Below, in pieces: positions 10,370 through 22,625 of a stretch of DNA of 64,000 bases (positions are counted from its first letter, which is position 1; every line of letters starts with the position of its first letter). Origin of the DNA: Strigamia acuminata (Eukaryota > Arthropoda > Chilopoda > Geophilomorpha > Linotaeniidae); the NCBI GenBank assembly GCA_949358305.1, contig OX442318.1:12692517-12756516 (forward strand), given 5' to 3'. The translations under genes and the position numbers were made by a program. The notes below the pieces were generated by a model, which was not told the DNA's origin, ran no database searches, and was given only the letters and a program-made list of their open reading frames with translations.

Positions 10370-13300
10370 ATGGCGGCCGATAACGAGGAATTGGATGATT
10401 TTTTGCAAGAAGTGGATCAAATCGGTACGAAATATGCACAAATTCGTGCACTTAAATAATTTAATTAATCCATTTCCAGCAAATATTGTCAAGAATTTAA
10501 ATTCCGAGCATGCGCCGACCTGCGACAAAGCGCTGGACCTCGCCGACTCGAAACTGAACGAATACGGGAGAATTAAATACGACCGAACGGTCATCAACCA
10601 CGAAGCTTTCAAACACGACATCGAACCTCCTGGGATGTGCATACCACAGCTACCGGCCGACGACCCGCGAAAACAAGAAATATTCATGTCCGAAATGGAG
10701 AAGGACATTAAGAAAAGAACGAAACGAAGGGCGCGTAACGAAAACGAGGCCAAACTGTTCAAAGAGCAAGCTATCGAGGAGTTCAAGGCTGGTCGCTACG
10801 AAGAAGCGATTGATTTGTTTTCACAAGTTAATTTAAACACTTTGTGTATTTAATTTGTTTATTTTTGGGTTTATTTTTGAATTTTTGAATTTTTTTAGGC
10901 GATTCGTTTGGTGCGAGATTCGTCGGTTTTGTACGTCAGTCGAGCTGAAGTTTACATGAAGTGCGGATTGTACAATGATGCGTTGAGGGATTGCGATAAT
11001 GTTTTATTTGTAAGCTTTAATAATGACTCGGCTTACTCGCTGTGTTAATTTTCACTGAAAATATAGCGGTTTTTCTCTTATTTTTACACCGTGTCCAAAG
11101 TATGAATTTTTTGACGATAAAATTCAATTTTTGACGATAAAATTCAATTTTTGTCGATAAAATTCAATTTTTGTCGATAAAATTCAATTTTTGACGATAA
11201 AGTTCAAATTTTGACGATAAAATTCAATTTTTTACGATAAAATTTAATTTTTTACGATACAATTCAATTTTTTACGTTAAAATTCAATTTTTTACGATAA
11301 TATTCAATTTTTTACGATAAATTCAAATTTCGTCGATAAAATTCAATTTTCGACGATAAAATTCAATTTTCAACGATAAAATTCAATTTTCGACGATAAA
11401 ATTCAATTTTTGACGATAAAATTCAATTTTTTACGATAATATTCAATTTTTTACGATAAATTCAAATTTTGTCGATAAAATTCAATTTTTGACGATAAAA
11501 TTCAATTTTCGACGATAAAATTCAATTTTTGACGATAAAATTCAATTTTCGACGATAAAATTTATTTTTCCACGATAAAATTCAATTTTCCACGATAAAA
11601 TTCAATTTTCCACGATAAAATTCAATTTTCCACGATAAAATCAATTTATCACGATAAAATCAATTTATCACGATAAAATTCAATTTTCCACGATAAAAGT
11701 TAACTTTTCCTGCAGTTCTGCGAGAACGATGAAAAAGCAATCCTAATCAAAGCCGAAGCGTTATTCAAGCTCGGAAACCACGATAACGCACTTATTTGGT
11801 TCGACAAGGCCTTCACCTTATACCCACTAAGCAGAAAAAGCATCAAGAAAATGATATCCGAAGTGAAACAGTCGCAAGAACGGTCGAAAAAGAAAGAAAC
11901 CGTACTACAACTCCTAAAAACCGACACCAATTTGCATCAGATCGAACAATCCCTCACGAAATTGCAATCCGAAAACATGCAAATCGAACTTTTCCACCAA
12001 GAATGCGCCAATCTGTCGAAACTAATAACAAACGGTGAGAAAAATAACAACAAACACGCACAAATTGATCATTTAACCTACAATTAATTTGCAGACGAAG
12101 CGAGAGTGTTTTTAGGTGCGCGAAACGCGTTTTCGATGTTATTCGAAAAATTCCTGACGAGCGAGTCGCGAGCGGAGACGTGGGACGCGTTGATGGACGT
12201 GTTTGACGCTGCCGTGAAGCAGAACGAAGAGAATCAAAAAGTTGTGCTGGGTTTGGACAATTTTACTCCCAAAGTGCGGAGTGTTTTGTCGGTCGACGTC
12301 GAAACAAATTCGATTAGAAAAACGTTGAATTTCGTGCACACTTTGTCCTGCGAGGAATCCGGGCGACGAGTTGTAGTTAATAATATGAGCAGTAGTTGGT
12401 TCGTACGAGCCGTTACTGTATTTTTTTAGGATAATTTATTTTTTTTAAATATTTTTTAAAAGGTTGTTGAAGATTCTGATGCAAAACAGTAGCAAGCCAG
12501 ATGGGATTGGCAAATTGAGCATCTCTGTATTAAATAACATGGCTTTGGATGAAAAGTGGGTAATTGTTTACTTTTCGGTCACTAGACCGTAGAAATGTGT
12601 TTTCTGCACGTCAAAATGTTTTTTTGAACCGTTTTTGCCCTAAAATTGCATATTTGCGCTTTTAATTGGGATTTTTAAGCATGAAATTCATTTTGGAGTC
12701 ATTTTTTGGCATTTTTTCGTTCGTGTAAATGCATTTGTGCCCGAAAATACATTTGTTTACATTAATACTAATCATTTTTTTGCCTAAAAAGTCAGATTTC
12801 AGCTTAGATAGTCAGGATTCTATTCTAGAAAATCAAATTTTAGCCTAAAAAGTTCTGAATTTAAGCAAAAAGATCAGATTTTTAGTGTATAAAAGTATGT
12901 AAAGCACCATTTTATGCTTAAAACTTTCGTCTGTGTCGATTAAAAAGCTGGAGTCGCCTTTTTACTGTTAACAACTAAAACTAATCCCCTCAGAAAACCG
13001 AATTTTAACGAAATTAATTTTCCATTTTCTTTTCAGTTTCAGATTAAAACTGGAGTCGTCATTCGACAAACACCTACTACCGACATTTCGCAATTTTCTG
13101 TCGGAAAAAACCATCAACACAACACTCATCACATATTTTGGGAATTTGGCGCTGTCCGACACGCACCGCGCCAAACTGGCCAGAGAGGAGCCGTTTTGGG
13201 CGAGCTGCGTTAACTGCCTGGTACCACGAACGACGCGCTTTAAGACACCCAAACAAGTCTTAACGACGAGACTTTTTTCCAGGAAATATTTAATAACAAG

Positions 13301-14698
13301 CAGGAGTTTGGGAACGTGGCCGTGATCGACGCAATGCTGGGATTGATGGCGAATTTGGCGAGGGACCGGCTCCCCGATTGCATCGCGCCGCAGATCAGAG
13401 GTTTAATCCAACAGCTTGTTTCGCTGCTCGACTCCAAACAAACGCAAACGACGCGAGTTTATCTCGTTTTGAGTCGTGTTGTCAACTCGTTTGACGGAAC
13501 TGTCAAAATCCTGCTCAATCTCAAGTTTTTGCCACGTTTGTTGCAACTTATACAAGTAATTCAAATGTGGCGAATGGGAATTTGGCGGCTGCGACGGCAT
13601 TTTGCTAGAAAAATGCATTTTTATGCCCAGAAAGTGCAGAAAGTGCGAAAAGGCAAAAAAAGACCAAACTAGATGCAGAAAAACGCATTTTAAAGGGATT
13701 AAAATATGCATAGAAAAGCATTTTTTGGCAATACAAGCATATTTTAGCAATAAAAGACAATTTTTAGGCAAAAATGGCATTTTTAAGTCTAAAGAAAGCA
13801 TATTTTAGGCAATATAAGCACATTTTATGCAAAAAAAAGTATTTTTATGCAAAAAAAGTATTTTTATGCAAAAAAAGAATTTTTATGCAAAAAAAGTATT
13901 TTTATGCAAAAAAAAGTATTTTTATGCAAAAAAAAGTATTTTTATGCAAAAAAAAGCATTTTTATGCAAAAAAAAGTATTTTTATGCAAAAAAAAGCATT
14001 TTTATGCAAAAAAAAGCATTTTTATGCAAAAAAAAGCATTTTTATGCAAAAAAAAGCATTTTTATGCAAAAAAAAAGCATTTTTATGCAAAAAACAAACA
14101 TTTTTGGGCATATAATAGATTTTTCTAGGCATAAAGGAACTGAAATCACTGTTTGAAGAGAAATCGGACAGGCCTTCCGCTCGCAGCAGCCTTGCCACAG
14201 CACTGAAAAGTTGTTTCTTAAAGATTTATTTCCTCCATTAGGACGAAGAAACATCTCTAACAAGTCACGCAGTTCGTATTTTAGTCTCACTAACTCGCAT
14301 CAGTAAGAAATCACAGAAAGAAGTGGCCAAAAACTGTCAGTTCATGTTGAAACTGTTGAAGTCGCGAGACGAAAGCGTCGTCGGAAACGCCGCGCTCTGC
14401 CTTACCTACAGCTTAGCCGTTCCCAAACTCAGCTCTTATCTCACCCAGACCGACATCATAGACATTCTGCTATCGGTCGTCAAGAAGGACAACACGAGCG
14501 AAAACGTGAAAAAAAACGCCGGTCAACTTCTAGCTAAGCTAGCCAACGCCGAATCGGAGTAAACCAAATTTACAAATCAATTGTTTGACAGAAAATTCCA
14601 ATTAACTCGATTAAATTTCTACTAGACATTTACAACAACTTCGCAACTTACGCGGAATCGAAATCCTACATTCCTGCGTGAGTTTCCCTTCCATGTAG
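10370..14698 (+). CDS. TTC12: Tetratricopeptide repeat protein 12, ten exons
   Basis: Cytoplasmic factor needed for assembly of axonemal dynein arms in motile cilia. Exons: 10370-10424, 10480-10826, 10899-11009, 11716-12034, 12095-12398, 12463-12555, 13037-13220, 13283-13555, 14242-14558, 14626-14698. The total is 2076 bp (691 aa), against about 705 aa in human. All junctions are GT-AG and in frame. Residues about 105-215 form TPRs (for example FKEQAIEEFKAGRYEEAIDL and EVYMKCGLYNDALRDCDNVL). The C-terminal half is ARM-like helical repeats, with VVGNAALCLTYSLAVPKLSS matching the family. The last exon gives LRNLRGIEILHS, as in vertebrate TTC12. Introns 3 and 8 carry long minisatellites. The gene is divergent from TOM40 and convergent with MAN2C1. 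Confidence 0.95.
11103..11700. repeat. Minisatellite, about 21-bp unit, nearly 30 copies
   Basis: Head-to-tail copies close to CGATAAAATTCAATTTTTGA, with substitutions and occasional indels, filling most of TTC12 intron 3 and ending about 15 bp before the acceptor of exon 4. Confidence 0.92.
13795..14112. repeat. Minisatellite, 18-20-bp unit, about 16 copies
   Basis: Copies of TTTTTATGCAAAAAAAAGCA fill much of TTC12 intron 8. They create false Lys/Phe/Tyr-rich ORFs in several plus-strand frames. Confidence 0.92.
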
Positions 14699-14880
14699 CG
14701 AACGAAAACTCCCGCAGTCCACCAGATGGTTCCGGAGAACTCATTACTTTAAACTTGTAAAATATTACTTAAAATTAAAATTTAAAAAAAAAATATTTTT
14801 TTTTCAATTTATTTTTCCAAAATCTTATCAGCCCATAAAAATATTTATCCAATTATCAAAAAAAAAAAAAAAAATCACCA

Positions 14881-17800
14881 TCAGATGTACAATATTACAG
14901 ACATAATCTGAAAAGGAGTTAATTCGACGATGACCCCTCCGTCCAGCCACAACATTGGTTCCGAAAGCACGTCTTCCAGCCCGGAACACGGCACGACGGA
15001 GCGCACGGCCAAAGTGCTGCTCAACTTAGCTTGCACTTTACGCCCGTACGCTTCGTAGATGCGTACGATTATCTCTTGCGCGCTCTTCTCCGCCTTTTTC
15101 ACCGTATCGATCACGACGCCGCTCGTGTCCACCCAAAACCACGAGTGCGGCGCGGACAAATCGACGATGGGGGTCCGGCCCAAATCCGTGCGATGAACAA
15201 TGAGCGGGCAATTTAATTCGTAGGCTCTCTCGATCACTCCGGCAGTTTGAAACGTGCCTGGAAAAATACAATGTTGGGTTATTGTGTTTTGTGTTGGTTT
15301 TTGATGCTTACCAACATGCGGCATAATGGCGTAGCGGAACGAATGAGTTCCCATGTCGGCCGACTCGTCGGGTCGTTTGGTAGAGCGGAGCAGGGAGAGC
15401 GATAGTGTGTTGCCGAATGCCGAATAACCGTATTTGCAGTCGTTGAGGATGGAGAGTCCGAAGTCGTGCTCGGAGATGTCGGCCCACTTGTGCCCGCACA
15501 CTTCGAATCGCGCGGAGTCCCACGACGTGTTGCGATGAGTCGGACGGGTTAAGTGGCCGTATTGGATTTCGTAGGTGGCTTCGCGGGCTAAAACGTTGGC
15601 TGGAAACTCCACCTGAAGGAGAATTATCGAGTTTAGACAAGATTTTATGAGAAAATCTCAAATTTATTAGACACAATTTTACGAAGAATTGTCACTTTGA
15701 GACAAAATTTTGTGCAAGCTTCTCGAATTTAGACAAAATATTGTGCAAAATTTTCAAATTAGACAAAATTTGTGCAAAATTCGCAGATTCAGACAAAATT
15801 CGCAAATTCAGACAAAATTTTGTGTAAAATTCTCAAATTTAGACCAAATTTTGTGCAAAATTATCAAATATAGACATTTTTATGGAAAATTCTCAAATTT
15901 AGACATTTTTATGAAGAATTCTCAAATTTAGACATTATTATAGAAAATTCTCAAATTTAGACATTTTTATGAAGAATTCTCAAATTTAGACATTTTTATG
16001 AAAAATTCTCAAATTTAGACATTTTTATGGAAAATTCTCAAATTTAGACAAAATATTATGAAAAATCCTCAAGTTTATACAAATTTTTTTGAAAATTTTT
16101 AAAACAATTACTCTTAGCAAAATATTTAGTCGCAATGACGGGTAACACCTAGTTTACCTTTAAAAATTTGTGACTTTCCTTCCAATCAACGGTGACGTCA
16201 AAAAGTAGATATGGCTTGCACGCATCAATAATTATTTTAAAGCAAAGTTCACTCTGAACGCCGATACTCAGTTTGCATTGCATGACAATACGCATCGGAG
16301 TCACACTCAGAATTTTCATGGGTGATGTTATCTAGAAATAAACAAATAAATCAACAAATAAATCCAACTTTTGCTCAAGCAAAAAAAAAAAAATCTTGCA
16401 ACCTTGTTCTGAAGTCTTCTTGTTTCCAAGTGATAATCCATCACGTCCCAAGCGTCCCAGTATAAAGGAACGTCGTCGAATATAACCAACTGATTCGCTG
16501 GACGTCCCAACGCGATAAAATCGTTTTGCGATGCGGGTAATTTAAGTGACACTACATGACCGCAATGATTCACTGTCGCTTGAATGAAGGAATTTTTCAG
16601 CACGAATAATGTGCCCATTCGTTCTGTTAACAAGACAATAAAGCTCATCTACAGTGTGTTTTCATCAAATTTATATTTGTCAATCAAGACGGCATTTGTA
16701 ATGACTTCATTTATTTACGCTAATCAGAATGGCAGCATTTGTAATTATGTCATTTCTGTGAGCCAATCAGAAGAGCAGCATTTTTAATGATGTCATTTTT
16801 AAGCCAATCAGAAGAGCAGCATTTGTAATGATGTCATTTTTTAAGCCAATCAGAAGAGCAGCATTTTTAATATTGTTATTTTTGTAAGCCAATCAGACGA
16901 GCAGCATTTATAATGTAATTTTTTAAGCCATTCAATATGGGAAATTTTAAATGACATCATTTATTTAAACCAATCATAAGAGACAAAATTTCAAATTTCA
17001 AATGCAATTATTTCTGTGAACCAATCATGAGAGGAAAAATTTGAAATGACATCATTTCTGTGAGCCAATAAGGATAAGGAGAGTAACATTTGTATATACG
17101 TTATTTTTAGGCCAATCAGGAGACCTTCATTTCTTTTAGCTAATTACATCTCTTAAGGCGAAATCGGAAACACAAGAGAGCGGGTCAAATATAAAAGCTT
17201 GCTTTTACTTGAAAAAGCGGGTAAAAACTCGCCCGCTTGAGCAAACCCAAGCTTGCGTTTTTATTCAAAGCTTTGTTTTGAAGCGAGCTTGTACTCACCC
17301 GCTCCGATCAAACTGAGTTTGATTTACCAGCTTCGAGCTTGCTGGTGTTTTGGTCATGTGACTTTGACAGCCAATCAGAATCGTGAGGAAATTCTTGGAG
17401 GAGATTTTGGCGGAAATTTCTGACTATCTACCTAGCTAGCTTGAGTTAGCCAGTTAAGCTGGTAAGCCAAAAGCGAGTCAAGTGAGCTTGTAAACGACTC
17501 CCTCTTTAAACTTGTACTAGCAAGCTTTGGAATTTTACTCGCTCCCTTGTGTTTCCACCTTTAGAGACATAAATACAAAATCCCAAACCCAGACACCAGT
17601 TAATATATAGGTACCTAAAGTAACGGGTGGATAATTAGTAAGTGGCTGAAATCTACTGGCACCCATGGCTGCAGCATTAACTACAACTGTATTATTGTTT
17701 GCTAAATTGAGCAATTCCGTTCTTTGCCACGAAAGTGTGTTGATTACGATCGAGTTTGATATTTCGTCATTACCACTGGGTCCTGTAAAACATAATATTA

Positions 17801-20800
17801 ACCATTTAATTCAAAATTAAATCTTTATTTAACAAATTACCAAACAGCTTTTCTAAGATAGTAGTTTGAAGTTGTAGTTGTTTTTCATGCAGAGAAGCAT
17901 ACATTTTATGCACCTCTTCCATCGCAGCATGTATGCTAGTACCCGGAAGCACATCGTGGAATTGATTCAAAAGAAAAGTGTGCCACAATTCTTCAAGCGA
18001 CTCGCTCGGATAATCACTTTCACGTCTATTTTAAAAGACACAAACAAATAATGAAGGATATCAGTACCCTCACAGTCACTTAAACTTGTTTATATCCTTT
18101 AACCAGTCTAAACTTAAAATTTATGAGTGTTCGGACGGACAACACGTGGTCAGGGGAGGGCCACAAGTTGCTGGTCGCAACACACACAGTAAAACTAAAC
18201 AAGAAACGCACGACACACTCTGTTTTATACGATGACAACCTTTTGAGACAGAAGAGCCAAAAGTTACAATTTACAAAATTTCCCAGTTGTTAAAGAGCCA
18301 CTACAATATTAAATTAGGTCCCATACAGCCGCATCTTGACATCGGAAGAGCCGCCTGGTCTATGGGCTTGTGTCTTAGTGATATTACCCAATTTCAATGG
18401 CTGCTTGGCAGCTATCCCTAGTGCAGACAACGAGTCACAGCGGACATTGGGCCATATGAGGTCAGTCTGTTCTACACTTGGACGCTCAGGTCCCGATGTA
18501 TGGGGAACACCACACCGATCAAGTAAGTCATGATGGGTGCCTGCCAAGGAAATGTGGTCGGATGCGACCATTCACCTTGCTGGCCCAAAATCACTCAGTG
18601 CTTCCTGAAGCCCATTTATCATGTCCAGGGCCGCAGCTCCATCTGGTTGCAGGAAGTGGCATTGGGCAGTGACCTGCACAGAGGCAGCCGGTCACAAATT
18701 TTACAAGTTAAATTTAAATATAAACAAGTTTAAATGACTTAATGAATGCGTCTACTGATGTACCTTGTGTAGCTGTACAACAAGGAAGCCAAAAATTCTA
18801 AGTCATGAAATGCAAACTCTCCTCTTCGATTACTCTTCTTGATGCTTCCTTGAGTCGTGTAGGTACCGTTGTGCAATTCTAGATATAGTTCGCCAACCCA
18901 ACGACACAAGTTGGCTGTACAGTGTTCTAATTCGGTAAAGAATTTCGAGGGTTTGTCCAATTGTACCCTAAAAAATGTTGGAATTTTTCAGTTTATGATG
19001 ATTTTTTTTTAAATTTCTTACTTTGGAATGCCATCGACATCTCGAAGTCTTTGGAAGCGTTCCAACATATCTTCCGTGGGCCCACCGCCACCATCTCCGT
19101 GGCCATACAGTAACATGCTATGGTTGACGCGTCCCTTATCTTTTAAATTTGAAACCGTTTTAATCAACTAAAAATTTATTCCAAAATAAAAACGGATAAT
19201 CATTTTGTTCGGTGATTCAATCGGGTAAAAATACCTCATCGACTTCCATTTTCATTGTGTACGATTCAGCAGGCGGAAGGTGAGTGAGAATAACTGTTCC
19301 ATCGAGACCCTCCCATAAGAAATTGTGATGTGGAAATGAATTAACTAAACTCCAACTCATTTTTGTGGTCATAAAGCGCTCTATTCCACAGTGCCTAAAT
19401 AAAAAAATAGATTTTACTTATTATTCTTAATATTTCATGTGCAAGACAAACCACACTACAAACAAGCAAGTTGAGCACACATTATAGTGTAAATATAGTG
19501 TGGTTCGTCCATGCAAATAACAATATACCGTATTACCCCCTTTAAGCTGCATGGCTTGTATAACTCGAATTTGACCACACTGCCGCTAAACCCCATTTTT
19601 ACCGGCATGTCGCAAAAGTACGATCTTTTTTCATTGAGAATTAAGCCAAAACAAGCTTAAACAAGTAAACATTTGTAATGCAGGGAAGCATTACATATGA
19701 GACTTCTAAACCCTGCCCCTACTTAAAAAAAAATAATAATAAATTAATGACACAAAACAACCAATTTTGCAATTAAATCATTCAAAAGCTTCTTCGCCCA
19801 GAACGCCGCCAAATGCGCGTAATTCGCCGGCGCCGGGATGTGAACCAATCGCGTACAACAAACGTTTCATTAGCTTCGCATTTCCGTCGTTATAATTTCC
19901 CGTTTCCCGTTTCCCGTTTCCCGTTTTCCGTCTGTCCCAAGTCTATTCCTTGAAAATTACGGAAATGACGTCGTCATGATGACGTCATTTCCGTAATTTT
20001 CATGAAATACACCGCTAAAAATGCACTAAAACCGGTTTATTAATTCAACCGGTGGTCAGAAATTTGTGGAAAGATCCTAGGATACCAATACAGGTACGCT
20101 GAATTTATTGCCGTTATCCGTTTGTCTCCACCTGCTATAGATTTTGAGATATGGATGCGTACAGACGGACAGACAGACGGACAGAACCATTTCAAGAGAC
20201 TCTCTAAACATCAGGTTTAGAAGTCTAAAAGCATTTTAGATGTCCAAAATATAGAAAATTGGCCTAAATTTCTATAAATTTACCCAAATTTTAATAATAA
20301 CCTTTGGTATATCAAGAAAACTCAATAAATTAGTATTTTGTCTTTTGAAAATAAAATAGTATTTTCAAAATCCTATTTTGTGCATCACTGATAAACTTTA
20401 TGACTGAAACTACTAAAAATTTGAAATCCCACAGACAGCAGCAAGCGGCTTGAAGCGAAGTAATACGGTAAGCATTTATTAACTTAGCAATTTGTGGTAA
20501 TTGAGCGGAATAACCAAATGTGTCCGGCAACCAGAATTCGGTGCAGCGCAAATCAAAATTCTCCATGAAAAATTTCTGTCCATATAAAAATTGGCGCAAA
20601 ACAGATTCCCCGCTGTGAAATTACAAAAAAATTTAAATATTGATGTGATAAAATAATAAATTGCAGTGAATTTCCTCTAGACCTAGCATTAGACAGATCC
20701 AGGGAAAAGTGCCCAGTTTAGAGGGGCATAGTAAAATCTCCTTGGACAGGGCACCCAGCTCACATTGCGTGATCATCTAGACCGGACACGAAGTAATTTT

Positions 20801-22578
20801 TATATACTGCATGGGCCATAAGTCACAAAGGGGTTTCAATATTTAGAAAATCCTTAATTTTTTTGTTTAAAATTTACAATACCGCGAAATCTTGTAAGTG
20901 ACAGTAGGTGCGTTCAATCTGGGTTAGAAGAAGTGACTTTCACTTTCCTTCCTTTCCTCAAAGTCACTTTTCATTGAATTTACCGTGTGCCACACGTGTG
21001 AATTTACCGTGTTCGTCGAGAACAAAATGGCTGCCACTGTAGCTTTGTTAAATGTGCAATGCACATGCGCACGCACATAAGTGACTTTTAAGAGGTGAAA
21101 AAGGAACTTTCCAGTTACTTTCCAGAAAATCACTTAGGTGACTTTACTTGGTCGAAATGTGACGTAATTATCGTCACTTCCGCCCTCTGAAAGGCAGTTA
21201 AGTCAGTTAAGTGACTTTCTACTAGCAGATTGAACGCACCTATTATCTATAGGAAATAAATGTACACTAGATGTGAAAAATCAAACATCCATTTTCTACT
21301 CCGCACAATTGCAAAAACTGTTTTTCATGACACTACTTAAGTTAGGTTCACACTTGTGTTTACACTAGACGCAACGCAAAAAAACCGCAAGAACGCAAGA
21401 AAACCCAGCAGCGTGCGTCCACAAATTCCTGACGAGACATTATAAGAGTTTAGGGAACAAATTTAGTACCGGGAAATCTGGACAAGTTGGGTCACGAGAA
21501 CAAATTTATATAGATCAGGCCACAACACTCGGGGAAAAAAATTCACAGCATGACGGGCCACTGGTAAGTACCCGGTATCCCGCCGGGCCGGTCCAGCACT
21601 GAATTTCTAGAGGGAATTCACTATAGTTTGAAACCTTGGCATATTTCCATCCATTTCAACCCACATTCCACCGACACACACAAATTGGCCTTTCTTGACA
21701 AAATGGCGAATTTTTTCAAACAGTTTTGGATAATATTCTTTCACCCACGAAAACTGCTGAGCCTGCATTTGAAACAATAAGAATTTCTGCTCCTACGCTT
21801 AAATTTTGCCAACTTGCTTGCGAAAAGGCGAAAATAAAATCCGGATATTGCTCCATCAAGGCGACGGTCGACGACAAACTACGGGCGACTTTGCGGACGG
21901 TTTCGCCGTACGACCACAACCAAGCGCAATCAATATGGCAGTTCCCAACAGCTATTATCGTGTGTTGGGACGCGCCGTTTCTTTCCGAAAAGAAATTATT
22001 CGCAATTTTAGCCGCTTCTTCGTAACTGAAAAACACATTTATATATTATTATTATTATTTTTCAAGAAAATTCAATTTTTTTTAATACTTAGAATCCATT
22101 TGAATTGTATTAACTATTTGATTGGCCGCATGAAGCGCTTGATAACTTCGCGGGTTTTCCTCAGAAAGGTGTTTTGCAATGCTGGTCAGACATTTTAGGT
22201 CATGAATCAAGCTATTAATCTATTTTTTTAAAAAAAAAATTATTATTTCGAATTTAAATGATTAATTTCGTACTTGTCTGTCAAATATGGCTATGTCAGC
22301 CACTTTCAGCGTGAAGTACCGGTTTAGATCGGTCGGCCCAATCATGCCGGCATTCGAATTACCAAACATCTCATTACACGCTATCTCAATGTAAAGGACA
22401 TGTTTCAATTGTGGACTCGTCAACTTTCTGGTCAAAATAAAATCAACTTTCTCCACTTGACCTGCCAACAAAATCCTCAATTAAAAATAAGCCGTCTACA
22501 TTTATTCTTAAACTGATTAAATCCAGATTTCCCGACACTAAATTTGTTCCCACTCCAGCCCTTTATTGTATCGTACAA

Positions 22579-22625
<47 letters not shown>

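Noticed and set aside
13774-14156. Overlapping Lys/Phe/Tyr-rich ORFs of about 90-110 codons
   Set aside because: Made entirely of the intron 8 minisatellite of TTC12; all three frames are open because the unit lacks stops.
21726-22198. Plus-strand ORFs of 99-130 codons
   Set aside because: Antisense to the conserved MAN2C1 exons 21635-22219.
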